DNA of 54,073 bases from Chloroflexota bacterium (GTDB lineage: Bacteria > Chloroflexota > Anaerolineae > Aggregatilineales > Phototrophicaceae). Position numbers and translations under genes: made by a program. Shown here piece by piece: positions 1 through 8,977 of the stretch (positions are counted from its first letter, which is position 1; every line of letters starts with the position of its first letter). The notes below the pieces were generated by a model. It had not been told where the DNA came from and did not search any database. It saw nothing but the letters and a program-made list of their open reading frames with translations. The stretch lies in NCBI GenBank assembly GCA_026713245.1, contig JAPOOU010000294.1:1-54073 (forward strand). Reading direction: 5' to 3'.

Positions 1-105
1 ACAGATCGTTGCTTTAGCGAGATTTGCATTACATTTTTTTGGTACTACTGAGAGCCATAGCAAGCCCTGGCGAAGCAGGGCGGCGAGGATGGCCCTTTTG
101 GCAGA

Positions 106-771
106 TCAATGCGCCTTTCGCTTTTGTCGACGGCGACGTTTCTTAGGCGCTTTAGGCCTTTTGCCAGATCGCGCCACTTTTGCTTCTCTATTCTGTAAGC
201 GGGGGCGATCCATCAGCAGCGATTGCGCGCCGGGCGGGGGGCTGTCAGGATGTTGATCCGTCCCAATGCCGATTCGCTCCAGGGCCGCTCGTAGGCCGAG
301 GCTTTGAGGCGGGCGGGGCTGCTGCGGAAGTTCAACTGCCTCGGGCGGGGCATCCTGCGGGTTATCGTCGTAGACAATTTCGATGTGATTGGGTACTTCC
401 TCGGGATTTTGCGGGTGGGGCGGCAGATCTTCAAAGCTGTCTTCGAGTTGATTGGCCTGATTGAGCAGGGTCGACAGGGCGTAGACGAGTTGACTGGCGG
501 TGCTGCCTTCGTGGTCGCCGCTCTTGATTTTCTTCATGATGTCGCGGGACGTTTCGAACATGTCCTTGAGCAGTTCGAGTTTGATGTTGGCGAAGTGGCG
601 GTATTGTCGGTCTTCGAAGCGGCGTCTGAGTTTGTCTTGGTCGACGCGCCAGCCTCTTAAGGTTTTGAGCGGGATCTCGAGCAGGGATCTGACGAGTTGG
701 AAGTCGCCGTCGTGTAGATCGAGCAGGTTGAGAGCCTCGATTTTTGTATCGAGCGTGTAGCTTGCTTGCAT
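106..771 (-). CDS. Hypothetical protein with N-terminal HTH-like region and basic tail
   Basis: I do not recognise a named family. The 221-residue product has three parts: a predicted helical N-terminal half (about 1-115) whose first 50 residues resemble the helix-turn-helix of transposase or terminase small subunits, a Pro/Glu-rich linker (about 115-185), and a very basic Lys/Arg C-terminal tail that could bind nucleic acid. An AGAGGA Shine-Dalgarno-like sequence lies about 10 nt before the ATG. A palindromic repeat that recurs at the other end of the window (831-851) lies in its upstream region. A DNA- or RNA-binding role is inference from composition only. No phage or transposon partner is visible beside it. 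Confidence 0.6.
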   Translation of the reverse strand: MQASYTLDTKIEALNLLDLHDGDFQLVRSLLEIPLKTLRGWRVDQDKLRRRFEDRQYRHFANIKLELLKDMFETSRDIMKKIKSGDHEGSTASQLVYALSTLLNQANQLEDSFEDLPPHPQNPEEVPNHIEIVYDDNPQDAPPEAVELPQQPRPPQSLGLRAALERIGIGTDQHPDSPPPGAQSLLMDRPRLQNREAKVARSGKRPKAPKKRRRRQKRKAH

Positions 772-830
772 GGTGGGGAATCCTCTTTATTGTTTGCGTG
801 ATAAAGGGACAGTAGCATAAATGTTCTAGC

Positions 831-851
831 AAGGGGCGACTATATGGTCGC
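831..851 (+). repeat. Palindromic repeat, copy 1
   Basis: The core GGGCGACTATATGGTCGCG (19 nt) contains the inverted arms GCGAC and GTCGC around a TATATG loop. The same 19 nt occur in opposite orientation at 54015-54033. It lies in the 147-nt gap between the starts and ends of two minus-strand genes. It is most simply a dispersed REP-like element; an operator is the alternative. Confidence 0.6.
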
Positions 852-918
852 GGTTTCGGCAGCGAGTCAGTTGACAAAACGTGTCCGCTCCTCAGCCTTA
901 GGCGAGCAAGGGGATTTG

Positions 919-2091
919 TTAAACAAGGGGAGCGCAGACGATGACGACGGGCCGGGCGCGACAGCGCGTCAAGACCAGCACGCGCGATTCTCCCCCCTTT
1001 TTCAGCCGCAGTCTTGCGATCAACTCTTCGGGCAACATGGGAAAGCCGCGCTTCTTCACGGTCACATGGCGGACGCCTCTATCTATCAAATAACGGCGCA
1101 GTCTCTTGAGGTTGAAGGGCATCCAGTCCAGGATTTGCCAGTACCTTCCCCATGGACTGTCGACGATTTCATCCATGGTCATATAGGCGATCGTGTCGTC
1201 AAGCAAACGCGCATTGAGCATCGTCGCCAATTGTCGCAGCAGTCTGGCGCGAAGTACCGCAGGATCCGGCTCGAACAGCCATGCTCTCGGTTCCGAGATT
1301 TCAACGCGCTCTCCCAGATCTGCTGACAAGTGATGAATACCGGAAGCGTCCAAGCGCGTCGCCAGCGGCGGCGCGGACTGCCGGCGCCGCCACAGTACCG
1401 CTTCGCTGAGGGCGCCGTCGACCGAGATGAATTCCACCTGGCCGCCATAGGACTGGACTTGCGTCAAGGCCACCGCGGGAGACAGTTTGACCACCAACTC
1501 TTTGACGGGCCAGCGCCGAATCAAAGACAGCGGGGGCGCATAACGCTCGACGTCGCGCATACGTTTGCCCATCGCATCGCGCCGCGACGGGTCGTAAAAG
1601 GCGGCATCGTATCCGGAAGGCATGCCCTCGCGAACATCGGCTAAAGCGAATTCCACGGTGGCGCCAAGCGCAGCAGCGTTGTGCCGAGCGATGGCGATAC
1701 GCACGGGGTCCATGTCCAGGCCAAGGACCTGGCGCCCGGATTCCGCATAAACAAATGAGTCACTACCTATGCCACAACACATGTCGACCAGCTTGTCAGA
1801 CCCCAGCAGACCGGCACGATATTGCCTGATTCGCGGGTGACTGGCCTGTTGCAGGCTCTCTTCGGTGAATAACATGCGCTGGGCATGATGAGGGAATTTC
1901 AGCCTGGCTTTCTTCCTCAATCTGAGCGTCGACAGCACTGCGGCCGCTTGTCGCGGGGAGAGCGCTTTTCTCAGTTGAGTTAGCAGAGCCAGGGTGTTTG
2001 CCTCGGAAACTTCGCTATGCGCGTAAGACTCCAGAATGCATCGACCGGCGTCACTGCTCAAGTATTCAATGTCATCCAGAGAAAATGGCAT
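919..2091 (-). CDS. Class I SAM-dependent methyltransferase with THUMP-like C-terminus
   Basis: This is a Rossmann-fold methyltransferase of the family that carries a THUMP-like C-terminal domain, whose substrate is presumed to be RNA but is not established. Motif I reads VDMCCGIGSDS (about residues 102-112), followed by the acidic strand-2 motif GLDMDP and a motif IV of the form YDPSRRD (about 166-172), a variant of the DPxRR signature of this family. The N-terminal 90 residues are helical and the C-terminal 100 residues hold the THUMP-like part. The 390-residue length fits the family. It is transcribed alone, with a gap of 368 nt to the next upstream gene. Confidence 0.85.
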   Translation of the reverse strand: MPFSLDDIEYLSSDAGRCILESYAHSEVSEANTLALLTQLRKALSPRQAAAVLSTLRLRKKARLKFPHHAQRMLFTEESLQQASHPRIRQYRAGLLGSDKLVDMCCGIGSDSFVYAESGRQVLGLDMDPVRIAIARHNAAALGATVEFALADVREGMPSGYDAAFYDPSRRDAMGKRMRDVERYAPPLSLIRRWPVKELVVKLSPAVALTQVQSYGGQVEFISVDGALSEAVLWRRRQSAPPLATRLDASGIHHLSADLGERVEISEPRAWLFEPDPAVLRARLLRQLATMLNARLLDDTIAYMTMDEIVDSPWGRYWQILDWMPFNLKRLRRYLIDRGVRHVTVKKRGFPMLPEELIARLRLKKGGESRVLVLTRCRARPVVIVCAPLV

Positions 2092-2459
2092 GAGTCTGCG
2101 CGCAATCGGATCCCGGCGACTGTGGAACGAGTTCTGTCACGTTTGAGTAAGTGCAAGCAAGTAATGAGAATACTGAAATGTTTTGGTTCAACCCCAGGCC
2201 CGAGGCATGCGGGAGGGGGAGCGCTCTTGCCAGGATAAGGATTAAGTAAATCCAAGTAAGTAATGCAATTCCAATATATGTATGGATTCGTAGGGGCGAG
2301 CCCGTGGCTCGCCCGATGTTCATTGAATTCTACATATCGGGAGACTCAGCGAGTCGCCCTTACCGTTTTAATCATTGGCTTGGGTTTTCTCATTTGGATC
2401 CGTGATTCTCACAATAAATGCAGTTATTTCGCAGTGCTTGATTGGTCCTACTTCCGCGC
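2092..2459. other. Intergenic stretch with a REP-like element
   Basis: These 368 bases separate two minus-strand genes. The only clear structure is the composite palindrome at 2290-2363, described separately. Small open frames here have no recognisable product, and I see no tRNA, terminator with a T-run or convincing promoter hexamers. Confidence 0.6.
2290..2363. repeat. REP-like composite palindrome
   Basis: The outer arms GTAGGGGCGA (2290-2299) and TCGCCCTTAC (2354-2363) pair at 9 of 10 positions. Inside are two perfect hairpins: GGGCGAGCC/GGCTCGCCC around CGT (2294-2314) and GACTC/GAGTC around AGC (2343-2355). The element could fold as a three-way junction or cruciform. Its form resembles the dispersed REP-like palindromes often seen between genes of Chloroflexota. 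No transposase is adjacent. Confidence 0.75.
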
Positions 2460-3287
2460 TCATTCATCCGGCGCCGCAGCGGTTGCAGGATCAATATGCA
2501 GCCAGATCAGTTGCCGATCTTTTATGGCATCCGGGGTCGGATTCAGAATGACCGGCGTCCCCCATCCCGCTGCGACTTCCCGGTCGAATTTTCCAACTTT
2601 GTTGACGTCTCTCACCATGTCAATCAAGACAGCGGGTTGCAAGAATCCGACCGCCTTGGGCAAACTGCTGAACGCGATCAAAACAGCCTCCGTATCGTCC
2701 CCCAAGGCGAGAGCGCGCCAGGCGATGGCTTCCCCGGCTTCCAGTTTCCAAACTGGCTTATTGGGCGACTGGCGAACCAGAAGGCGCAGGTAGGGTCCGC
2801 GGTATTCGGCCAGGTCCACGAGATCGGCATCGGCACGCGCGACGCTATGAATCCGCCCCAATGTACTGACCGTAGCATGGGGTTTTTCGCCCCGTATCAG
2901 GACGCCGGCGCCATCGACAGCCGGCTCAACCAGGATCCGCACAAGTCCCCCCGCTTCCAACAGGTCTACCCAGCACTCGCCGACTATGCCCTGCGGAAGG
3001 ACAGCGATAAAACGACCGCCAGGCCTCATGTTGGCGGCGATCGACATGAGCATTTTGCTGTCGAGATCACAGTCGAACGCTACAATAGCATCCGCCGCTG
3101 GCGGGACAATCCCCGACCCCCGCAGGTCAATGGCCGCGGTGCGGCGGATGTCCAGGTCAGCGCGTCGACCGGCCAGGATTTCGCCGCAATGTCCGTCAAT
3201 ATCCAGAAGACGCAACCGAGAGGCGCTCGGCGGCAGATGTTTTGCCAGCGCTTCAACAAAGCGCCGGCGCAGCGGCCCGGGAGTCAT
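2460..3287 (-). CDS. Degenerate methyltransferase-like protein
   Basis: The 275-residue product has a weak class I methyltransferase pattern: LLDIDGHCGEIL (about 27-38) sits where motif I would be, but the Gly-rich loop is reduced. A later stretch resembles the post-catalytic strands (MRPGGRFIAVLPQG, about 86-99). It may have lost SAM binding or turned to a structural role. Its ATG shares one base with the stop codon of the 69-residue gene upstream (TGATG at 3289-3285), so the two are probably translationally coupled. An overlapping frame on the plus strand (2442-3347) was rejected because it has no family signature. The function is unknown. Confidence 0.7.
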   Translation of the reverse strand: MTPGPLRRRFVEALAKHLPPSASRLRLLDIDGHCGEILAGRRADLDIRRTAAIDLRGSGIVPPAADAIVAFDCDLDSKMLMSIAANMRPGGRFIAVLPQGIVGECWVDLLEAGGLVRILVEPAVDGAGVLIRGEKPHATVSTLGRIHSVARADADLVDLAEYRGPYLRLLVRQSPNKPVWKLEAGEAIAWRALALGDDTEAVLIAFSSLPKAVGFLQPAVLIDMVRDVNKVGKFDREVAAGWGTPVILNPTPDAIKDRQLIWLHIDPATAAAPDE

Positions 3288-3496
3288 CAGCTGTTGCTAG
3301 CCGCATCTTTCATCAATTGCAGGAACTCTGTCCATTCTTCGTTATAGAAGTGCAATGTGGCGACGCCCAATTCCAGATGATACGTCGTTTCCCCGTCCGG
3401 GGCTTGCACTTCCCAAATCATGTAATTCTCGGTCTCGGCAATCCCTCTGCCAGGACCGTCGTTGGCATCTGTCACGATCACACTCCCCGCGCCCAA
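3287..3496 (-). CDS. Small conserved-looking hypothetical protein
   Basis: This 69-residue acidic protein carries no signal peptide or membrane segment. Its central part alternates hydrophobic and polar residues (YMIWEVQAPDGETTYHLELG), which suggests a small beta sheet, and it ends in a short helix. It overlaps the next gene by one base, so the pair is likely an operon. It lies just downstream of the pnp terminator at 3511-3550. I cannot assign a function; coupling to the methyltransferase-like protein suggests they act together. Confidence 0.6.
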   Translation of the reverse strand: MGAGSVIVTDANDGPGRGIAETENYMIWEVQAPDGETTYHLELGVATLHFYNEEWTEFLQLMKDAASNS

Positions 3497-3510
3497 TAAG
3501 CGAAGTAATC

Positions 3511-3550
3511 AAAAAACGTGCTACTCGCGTCTGGTGGCGCGGTAGCACGT
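3511..3550 (-). terminator. Intrinsic terminator after pnp
   Basis: On the minus strand, a perfect 9-bp stem ACGTGCTAC/GTAGCACGT (3516-3524 with 3542-3550), extended inside by CGCG/CGCG, is followed by a run of six T. It lies 23 nt past the pnp stop codon and before the 69-residue gene. Confidence 0.9.
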
Positions 3551-3573
3551 CGGTGGTCTATTTGCCCGGCGGT

Positions 3574-5835
3574 TCAGTCGCGGCGACTACGATCATTTCC
3601 TCGTCGGTCGCCACCACCGCCGCGCCGGTCATCACTGCGGCGGCCTCCTCCACGGCGATCTCCTCCGCCGCGTCGATTGCCGCGGCTGTTGGCGGCGTCA
3701 CGCCGGATCGCTTCTTCTACATCCCAGCCTTCCAGCACAGCTTGCCTGCTCAGGCGAACCCGGCCGGTGGGGTCCACGCTGATAACCATGACCATGATCT
3801 CGTCGCCGATGCTGACTTCTTCTTCGACGCTCTTGACGCGATAATCCGCCAATTGCGAGATATGCACCATGCCATCAGTGCCTGGCAAGAATTCCACGAA
3901 GGCGCCGTAGTTTTCCACGCGAGTTACCCGCCCGGTATAGATCTGGCCGACCTCCGGGTCTTCTATCATCGCGCGAATCTTCTCAATGGTTTCCTGGACT
4001 TCGGGACCTGTTTCGCCAGAGACAAACACCTGCCCGTCTTCCTGGATGTCGATCTTGACGTTGTTTCCTTCCTGCAGGGCGCGAACGTTCTTGCCGCCTG
4101 GGCCAATGACCGCGCCGATCTTGTCCACGGAAATCTTGAATGATTCCATCCGCGGCGCGTGCTCGCTCAAGGTGTCGCGCGGGGCGGCGATGGCTGCCCC
4201 CATGGCCTCGAGGATTTGCAGGCGCGCGTCCCTGGCTTGCGCCAGCGCCTGCCGCATGGTATCGCGCGTTACGCCCGCGATCTTGATATCCATCTGCAAG
4301 GCATTGATTCCGTCGACAGTGCCGGCTACTTTGAAGTCCATGTCACCCAAGTGATCTTCCAGACCCTGGATGTCGGTGAGCACAGCAATTTTGTCGCCTT
4401 CTTTGATGAGGCCCATGGCGATGCCGCCGACGGTATTTCGGATCGGCACGCCGGCATCCATCAAGGCCAGCGTGCTGGCACAGACGCTGGCCATGGATGT
4501 GCTGCCGTTTGAACTCATGACTTCGCTCACGAGGCGCAGCACGTACGGAAATTCCTCTTCGCTTGGAATCATCGAAAGCAGCGCCTTTTCCGCCAATGCG
4601 CCGTGCCCGATCTCGCGCCGGCGCGGACCGCGCATGGGATATGTCTCGCCCGTGCTGTAGGGCGGGAAATTATAGTGGTGGATATAACGCTTGTCGTCTT
4701 CAGGGCTGATGCTGTCCATGAATTGCGAATCGCGGGGCGTGCCCAGCGTGGCAATAGTGAGCACTTGCGTTTCGCCACGCATAAACATGCCGGAACCGTG
4801 CACCCGCGGCACCAGCCGCACATCTGCGAATAGCGGGCGAACCGTAGCATAGTCGCGCCCGTCGGGACGGACGCCTTCATTGACGATGCGGCCTCGGACG
4901 ACGTTTGTCATCGCTTGATTGTAAGCCCGTTCCACATGTTTCAGGTTGTAGCGCTCGCCTTCGTTCGCGATCGATTCGTTTTTGAGCGTGTATTCCTCGA
5001 CTAATTCATCTTGAATCGCCCGCAGCGGTTCGCGGCGCTCGTTGCGATCACTATGCGCGGCCATAACCTCGTGGATCCGGCCCGCCACTTTTTCCTCGAC
5101 CTCTACCTGCAAGCCCTTGTCGATGTCGTCTACCGACGGCTCCTGCTTCTCCTTGCCGATATCGTCGCGTATTTTGTTCTGGAGCGCGATGATGTCTTGT
5201 ATGGCATCGTGCGCCAGGAAGAGCGCCTCCAGCATCGTATCCTCGTCCACCTGGTCGGCATTGCATTCGACCATATTGATGGCCTCGCCTGTGCCGGAAA
5301 CGCGCAGGTCCAATGGACTGGTCTCCATCTCGGTATAGGTGGGGTTCACTGCCAATTCGCCATCGACCAGGCCGACGCGCGCGCCAGCCACCGGGCCGTT
5401 CCAGGGAATGTCGGAAATCACGAGCGCCGTGCTGGCAGCGATGACGCCCAGCATATCGACGTGATGTTCTTTATCATGCGAAAGCGATATCAAAATCACT
5501 TGCACTTCGTTGCGCATGTTCTTGGGGAAAAGTGGGCGCAGGGTGCGATCAATGACGCGGGAGGTAAGAATGGCGCCTTCTGACGGGCGGCCTTCTCGCC
5601 TGAAAAACCCGCCTGGCACGCGCCCGGCGGCATACATCTTTTCTTCGTAGTCGACGCTCAAGGGAAAGAAATCCAGTCCCGGGCGCGGCGACCCCATAGT
5701 GACGGAGCAAAACAACATGGTATCGCCCATGCGCACCGTCACCGAACCACCTGCTTGTTGAGCAAAGCGGCCGGTTTCGATGATGACTTCCTTGTCCCCC
5801 ACCTTGCTTCGGTATTCGCGTATCTCTAAGGTCAT
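3574..5835 (-). CDS. pnp: Polyribonucleotide nucleotidyltransferase (PNPase)
   Basis: PNPase is a cytoplasmic phosphorolytic 3'-5' exoribonuclease of the RNA degradosome. The product shows two RNase PH domains flanking a helical linker, then a KH domain with the IGPGGKN loop and an S1 domain (start [20 protein letters not shown]). The second RNase PH domain keeps the phosphate-site motif SNGSTSMAS and the acidic motif GDMDFKV. The last 45 residues form a Gly/Arg/Asp-rich tail, a likely RNA-binding extension. I chose the ATG at 5835 because GGAGA lies just before it; a second ATG 12 nt upstream (5847) contains that ribosome site. It follows rpsO, the classical rpsO-pnp order, and ends at a strong terminator. 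Confidence 0.97.
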   Translation of the reverse strand: MTLEIREYRSKVGDKEVIIETGRFAQQAGGSVTVRMGDTMLFCSVTMGSPRPGLDFFPLSVDYEEKMYAAGRVPGGFFRREGRPSEGAILTSRVIDRTLRPLFPKNMRNEVQVILISLSHDKEHHVDMLGVIAASTALVISDIPWNGPVAGARVGLVDGELAVNPTYTEMETSPLDLRVSGTGEAINMVECNADQVDEDTMLEALFLAHDAIQDIIALQNKIRDDIGKEKQEPSVDDIDKGLQVEVEEKVAGRIHEVMAAHSDRNERREPLRAIQDELVEEYTLKNESIANEGERYNLKHVERAYNQAMTNVVRGRIVNEGVRPDGRDYATVRPLFADVRLVPRVHGSGMFMRGETQVLTIATLGTPRDSQFMDSISPEDDKRYIHHYNFPPYSTGETYPMRGPRRREIGHGALAEKALLSMIPSEEEFPYVLRLVSEVMSSNGSTSMASVCASTLALMDAGVPIRNTVGGIAMGLIKEGDKIAVLTDIQGLEDHLGDMDFKVAGTVDGINALQMDIKIAGVTRDTMRQALAQARDARLQILEAMGAAIAAPRDTLSEHAPRMESFKISVDKIGAVIGPGGKNVRALQEGNNVKIDIQEDGQVFVSGETGPEVQETIEKIRAMIEDPEVGQIYTGRVTRVENYGAFVEFLPGTDGMVHISQLADYRVKSVEEEVSIGDEIMVMVISVDPTGRVRLSRQAVLEGWDVEEAIRRDAANSRGNRRGGGDRRGGGRRSDDRRGGGGDRRGNDRSRRD

Positions 5836-5883
5836 AGAGTTCTCCATACAGTTAAAATGCGCCGAATTGACGCGCAGTCTAGT

Positions 5884-5907
5884 CAGCTACCAGCGGAACG
5901 GTAGCTG
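5884..5907 (-). promoter_or_regulatory. Hairpin in the pnp leader
   Basis: A perfect 8-bp inverted repeat CAGCTACC/GGTAGCTG surrounds an 8-nt loop, about 49 nt before the pnp start and inside the 202-nt rpsO-pnp spacer. In enterobacteria a leader hairpin at this place is the RNase III site through which PNPase represses its own messenger. The same role here is inferred from position. Confidence 0.6.
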
Positions 5908-6037
5908 GTATCTCTGGCGCTGCCTGTCATTTTGACGCATCAAGAATCATCAAATCAGTGCTGTTCGGCCTATGAGGCCGCATCGGGCGCAGCGGCGTCA
6001 TATGCCGACAATCCCGCTGGTGTCCCTGGAACAGGAT

Positions 6038-6307
6038 CTATCGCCGCAACCCGAGGCGCTGCAGTAATTCACGGTACACATCCGGTTTCTTCCGGGCGAT
6101 ATACTTCAAATGGCGGCGGCGCTGCCCGACTAACTTTAGCAATCCCCGCCTGGAGTGCTCGTCGTGGTTGTGTACTTTGAGGTGCTCGGTCAACTGTTCA
6201 ATCCGCGTGGTGAGCAAGGCTATCTGCACCTCCGGTGAACCGGTGTCACCTTCTTCGCGGGCGAAATCGTTGATAATCCGTGTTTTGGTCGCTTTGTCCA
6301 AAGGCAT
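6038..6307 (-). CDS. rpsO: 30S ribosomal protein S15
   Basis: S15 binds the 16S rRNA central domain early in small-subunit assembly. Starting at the ATG at 6307 the product has 89 residues, the usual family length, beginning [12 protein letters not shown]. Hallmark S15 segments are present: [13 protein letters not shown], the [12 protein letters not shown] stretch that contacts rRNA and [16 protein letters not shown] at the C-terminus. A GTG 24 nt further upstream is open but would add eight residues unlike the family. It is the first gene of the rpsO-pnp unit, with a good promoter at 6362-6390. Confidence 0.97.
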   Translation of the reverse strand: MPLDKATKTRIINDFAREEGDTGSPEVQIALLTTRIEQLTEHLKVHNHDEHSRRGLLKLVGQRRRHLKYIARKKPDVYRELLQRLGLRR

Positions 6308-6361
6308 GCTTTCCGTCCCTTCAATAGTCACCGAGCAGGCAGGACAGTTTGCCTGTCGGTC

Positions 6362-6390
6362 TTTATAGCGCGATCATTGTATCAGTTCAA
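6362..6390 (-). promoter_or_regulatory. Sigma-A type promoter of rpsO-pnp
   Basis: On the minus strand, TTGAAC (-35) and TATAAA (-10) are separated by exactly 17 nt, upstream of the rpsO start. The hexamers match the consensus at 4/6 and 5/6 positions. This would give a 5' leader of roughly 50 nt. Confidence 0.7.
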
Positions 6391-6411
6391 GGAAGCCGCA
6401 ACAATGCCCAG

Positions 6412-8559
6412 CTATTCGTCCGCCTTTTGCAGTTCGTTGACATCGTCATTCGCGACCTGTTTCACCGTATGGTGTGTCCGGAACAAGCTATAGTGATCTG
6501 TACGGCCGGGGAGCAAGTTCAGGACGTTTTCGATTCTCATGATCGAGACCCACAGATCGACGTCCCAGTTGTCCTCCAGCCGTGTACTGACATTGGCCGC
6601 GCTGATCGTTTGATTCTCGTTGTACATTTCCAGCAAGAGGCGCACGAATTCGTCACGCTCGGCCAGCAAGACCGCGACAAAGGCGCAATCCGGATTGAGC
6701 TCGATGCCCTTGGTGTTGTAGTCACTGCGCGGGTTTGGATATTCTTGCACGGTGACCATCTCGTTGACGAGCAAGTACTCCACGGCGTATTGGAAAGTCA
6801 CGCCGCTATCGAACTCCCGCAGCCGACGGTGCAGACTTCCCAGCGGGCACCAGGCGAAATTCCGGAAACTGGTGAATTGCTGAACGCTCACGACGATGCG
6901 GGTGACCATGCTGGCCACTTCGGAGTCGGACTCATAGAGCTTGTGCGGCGGGATACCCAGCCACTTGCGGCTGGCCAGCTCTGCGCTGTCGACATCCTCT
7001 TCTTTTTTGCTCGGCATGGGACGTGGCGATTCGACAGGAATCCTGATCACCGGCACCAGATCATCTGGATTATGGCGATGCGGCACCAATTCTCGCTGCA
7101 GGACGCGCTCGCGCACCAGACAATCAATCCAGTGCGAGCGCCACTGGTCGCTTTCATTCATGCCGGGACGGTCGAGATCGCGCTCCATTGCCAATCCCTT
7201 TAGCAAGAATCCATAATTGACGTATTCCCAATTTCGAGCGCTTAACGTGTTGACGACCCGACGAACCATGCGCTCCACAATCAACAAGGTTTTGTCAACC
7301 ACCGAGTTTTGATAACTCAGCTCGACAGCGCCGGACGCTGAAAGCTGCTTCAGGATACCTAAAGAAATTGCCTGCGATACCAAATCTTGACCGCGTTCGA
7401 CGGAGATCACATCGCCGACATCAATCAATTGCTCAATCAAGGCATCCAAGGTGATCTCGCCGGGCGGGTTAGCGCTCTGTAGCCGGTAGAATTGGATTAT
7501 GACACTCGACCACTGCGACGGGATGAAGCTCTCGGCGTCGTCGGCGACCTCCACATGACTGAGAGATTCATGTGTTTGCAGATCAGTAAAATCGTCAATG
7601 AATTCCAGATGCAACGAGGGGTGGCTCTGCAAAAGGCGTCCGGTGCTGCCGCGCACACCCCACAAAACAACGGTCTTGTTCCGCTGAAGCAGTGGATTAA
7701 TCACGTCATTGAAGTCGCGGTCGCTGCTTGCCAGGATGATGACATCGCCGGCTTCCGGATGGCCGGCATCGGTCAGGACGTCCCGCGCCATGCGCATATC
7801 GGCGCTGTTCTTGCCGGGCAGGTTAAAGACGGGATCAATATTCGCCAACATCAGGCGAGACGGCGCGCCGTCCGCTACTTCTCTTCCCGACGAATCGACC
7901 AATGGCGGCAAGGCGCCGCGCTGGCCCCACGGGGCGTAGGCGGACGTTTTGACCAAGCGTCCGTGCGCCTGCGCCTGGGAGACGAAGCGTTCGATCAAGT
8001 GATCGAGATTGACGACGAAACCCTGCTCGTTCAAACTAATGGAGATGTTCTCGAAGTCGATGTAGACCCAGACATTTTTGGGCCGCAAGCCGTACAGGTT
8101 CTCCAGGGGCTGGACCAACACATTCTTGGTGAATTCGATGCCTGGAACCGAGTCCTTTTCATTCCAAAGGCGGATACGGGCGTTGGCCGGCGTCTCGACC
8201 TTGTCAATGAGCGGGAGCAAATCTCCCGACCGGCTCGCCACGATCAACTCGTCGATCAGTTTGGGGTCTGTAGAGAAATAACGCTCTATAAGATTCTTGA
8301 CCAGATCTTCACGTTCCGCCACGTCAAGAATCTCGTAACCGGCGCTGCGGAAAATCGTCTGCGGATCGACAGGCCAATCACCTTGTTCGGAATCCCAATT
8401 TGCCAGGGCGACCGCCGTCAGCATGGACGAATCGTACAGACCTGCTACCAGAGCGGCGTTGCCACGCAAGGCTACTGCCAACTCCTGTAGGTCTATTCCC
8501 TCTTGCGAAGCAAATTGCAGAATGTCATCGGCGTCAACAATCAAGTAAGCTGTCATCAT
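6412..8559 (-). CDS. NYN-domain (LabA/DUF88-like) putative ribonuclease with a degenerate N-terminal copy
   Basis: NYN domains are PIN-like metal-dependent ribonucleases. Residues about 163-322 form a canonical copy: VYIDFEN (Asp168), the acidic site SADMRMARD (Asp254) and ILASSDRDF (Asp280, Asp282). The first 130 residues repeat the same layout in weakened form: YLIVDADD in place of the first motif and ELIVASRSGDLLPLI in place of the SSDRDF motif. The remaining 390 residues have winged-helix-like segments and no named domain. At 715 residues it is much longer than simple LabA proteins. It is followed by the rpsO promoter and preceded by a 418-nt gap. Processing of RNA is inferred from the fold; the target is unknown. 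Confidence 0.8.
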   Translation of the reverse strand: MMTAYLIVDADDILQFASQEGIDLQELAVALRGNAALVAGLYDSSMLTAVALANWDSEQGDWPVDPQTIFRSAGYEILDVAEREDLVKNLIERYFSTDPKLIDELIVASRSGDLLPLIDKVETPANARIRLWNEKDSVPGIEFTKNVLVQPLENLYGLRPKNVWVYIDFENISISLNEQGFVVNLDHLIERFVSQAQAHGRLVKTSAYAPWGQRGALPPLVDSSGREVADGAPSRLMLANIDPVFNLPGKNSADMRMARDVLTDAGHPEAGDVIILASSDRDFNDVINPLLQRNKTVVLWGVRGSTGRLLQSHPSLHLEFIDDFTDLQTHESLSHVEVADDAESFIPSQWSSVIIQFYRLQSANPPGEITLDALIEQLIDVGDVISVERGQDLVSQAISLGILKQLSASGAVELSYQNSVVDKTLLIVERMVRRVVNTLSARNWEYVNYGFLLKGLAMERDLDRPGMNESDQWRSHWIDCLVRERVLQRELVPHRHNPDDLVPVIRIPVESPRPMPSKKEEDVDSAELASRKWLGIPPHKLYESDSEVASMVTRIVVSVQQFTSFRNFAWCPLGSLHRRLREFDSGVTFQYAVEYLLVNEMVTVQEYPNPRSDYNTKGIELNPDCAFVAVLLAERDEFVRLLLEMYNENQTISAANVSTRLEDNWDVDLWVSIMRIENVLNLLPGRTDHYSLFRTHHTVKQVANDDVNELQKADE

Positions 8560-8977
8560 TCTGTCCTAATAAATCATGCCACCAACCCGACATGACGCAG
8601 GCAGGTGGCATGCACATGGCCGCCGTGCCGAAGCACAGGCAGGCAAATTTTCGTTTGATCTCTTTGCAACAATCATCGCATCATTCAAAGAAAAATAAGT
8701 ACAGGTACGATTTAGTTTAGCACTGTAAGCTAATCTCCACAAATGCCAGCAGCAGCAAACTATCCGATCCGTAAATGTACCTTTTTCCAGTTTACCTTCC
8801 CGACTAAAGCTCAAAGGATGTCATTGTACAGGAGTTTTACACTTGTGTCTATTTTCACAATGCCGGATTCGCATTAGAAGTCTCATACCATACCGCGAAT
8901 GTGAAAAAGAGAAATCAAAAAGCGCGCCGATTGGACTGTAGACGCGCTTTCCACATACTTTTATACACGAAAATCGT
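8560..8977. other. Intergenic stretch upstream of the NYN gene
   Basis: This AT-richer gap of 418 bases holds the proS terminator (8917-8950) and the presumed promoter region of the NYN gene. An 82-codon frame at 8566-8814 lacks family features and is not called. I found no RNA gene. Confidence 0.6.
8917..8950 (-). terminator. Intrinsic terminator after proS
   Basis: On the minus strand the stem AAAGCGCG/CGCGCTTT (8943-8950 pairing with 8919-8926) is followed by a T-rich tract. It lies 28 nt past the proS stop codon. Confidence 0.8.

Noticed and set aside
64..81. 6-bp hairpin GCCCTG/CAGGGC after the first gene
   Set aside because: No T-run follows on the minus strand, so it is not called as a terminator.
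2442..3347. 301-codon open frame on the plus strand
   Set aside because: Competes with the methyltransferase-like gene on the minus strand, which shows a motif I pattern and a stop/start overlap with its neighbour; this frame shows none.
3287..3496. 69-residue protein as a toxin or antitoxin
   Set aside because: It is coupled to a methyltransferase-like gene and has no toxin-antitoxin signature.
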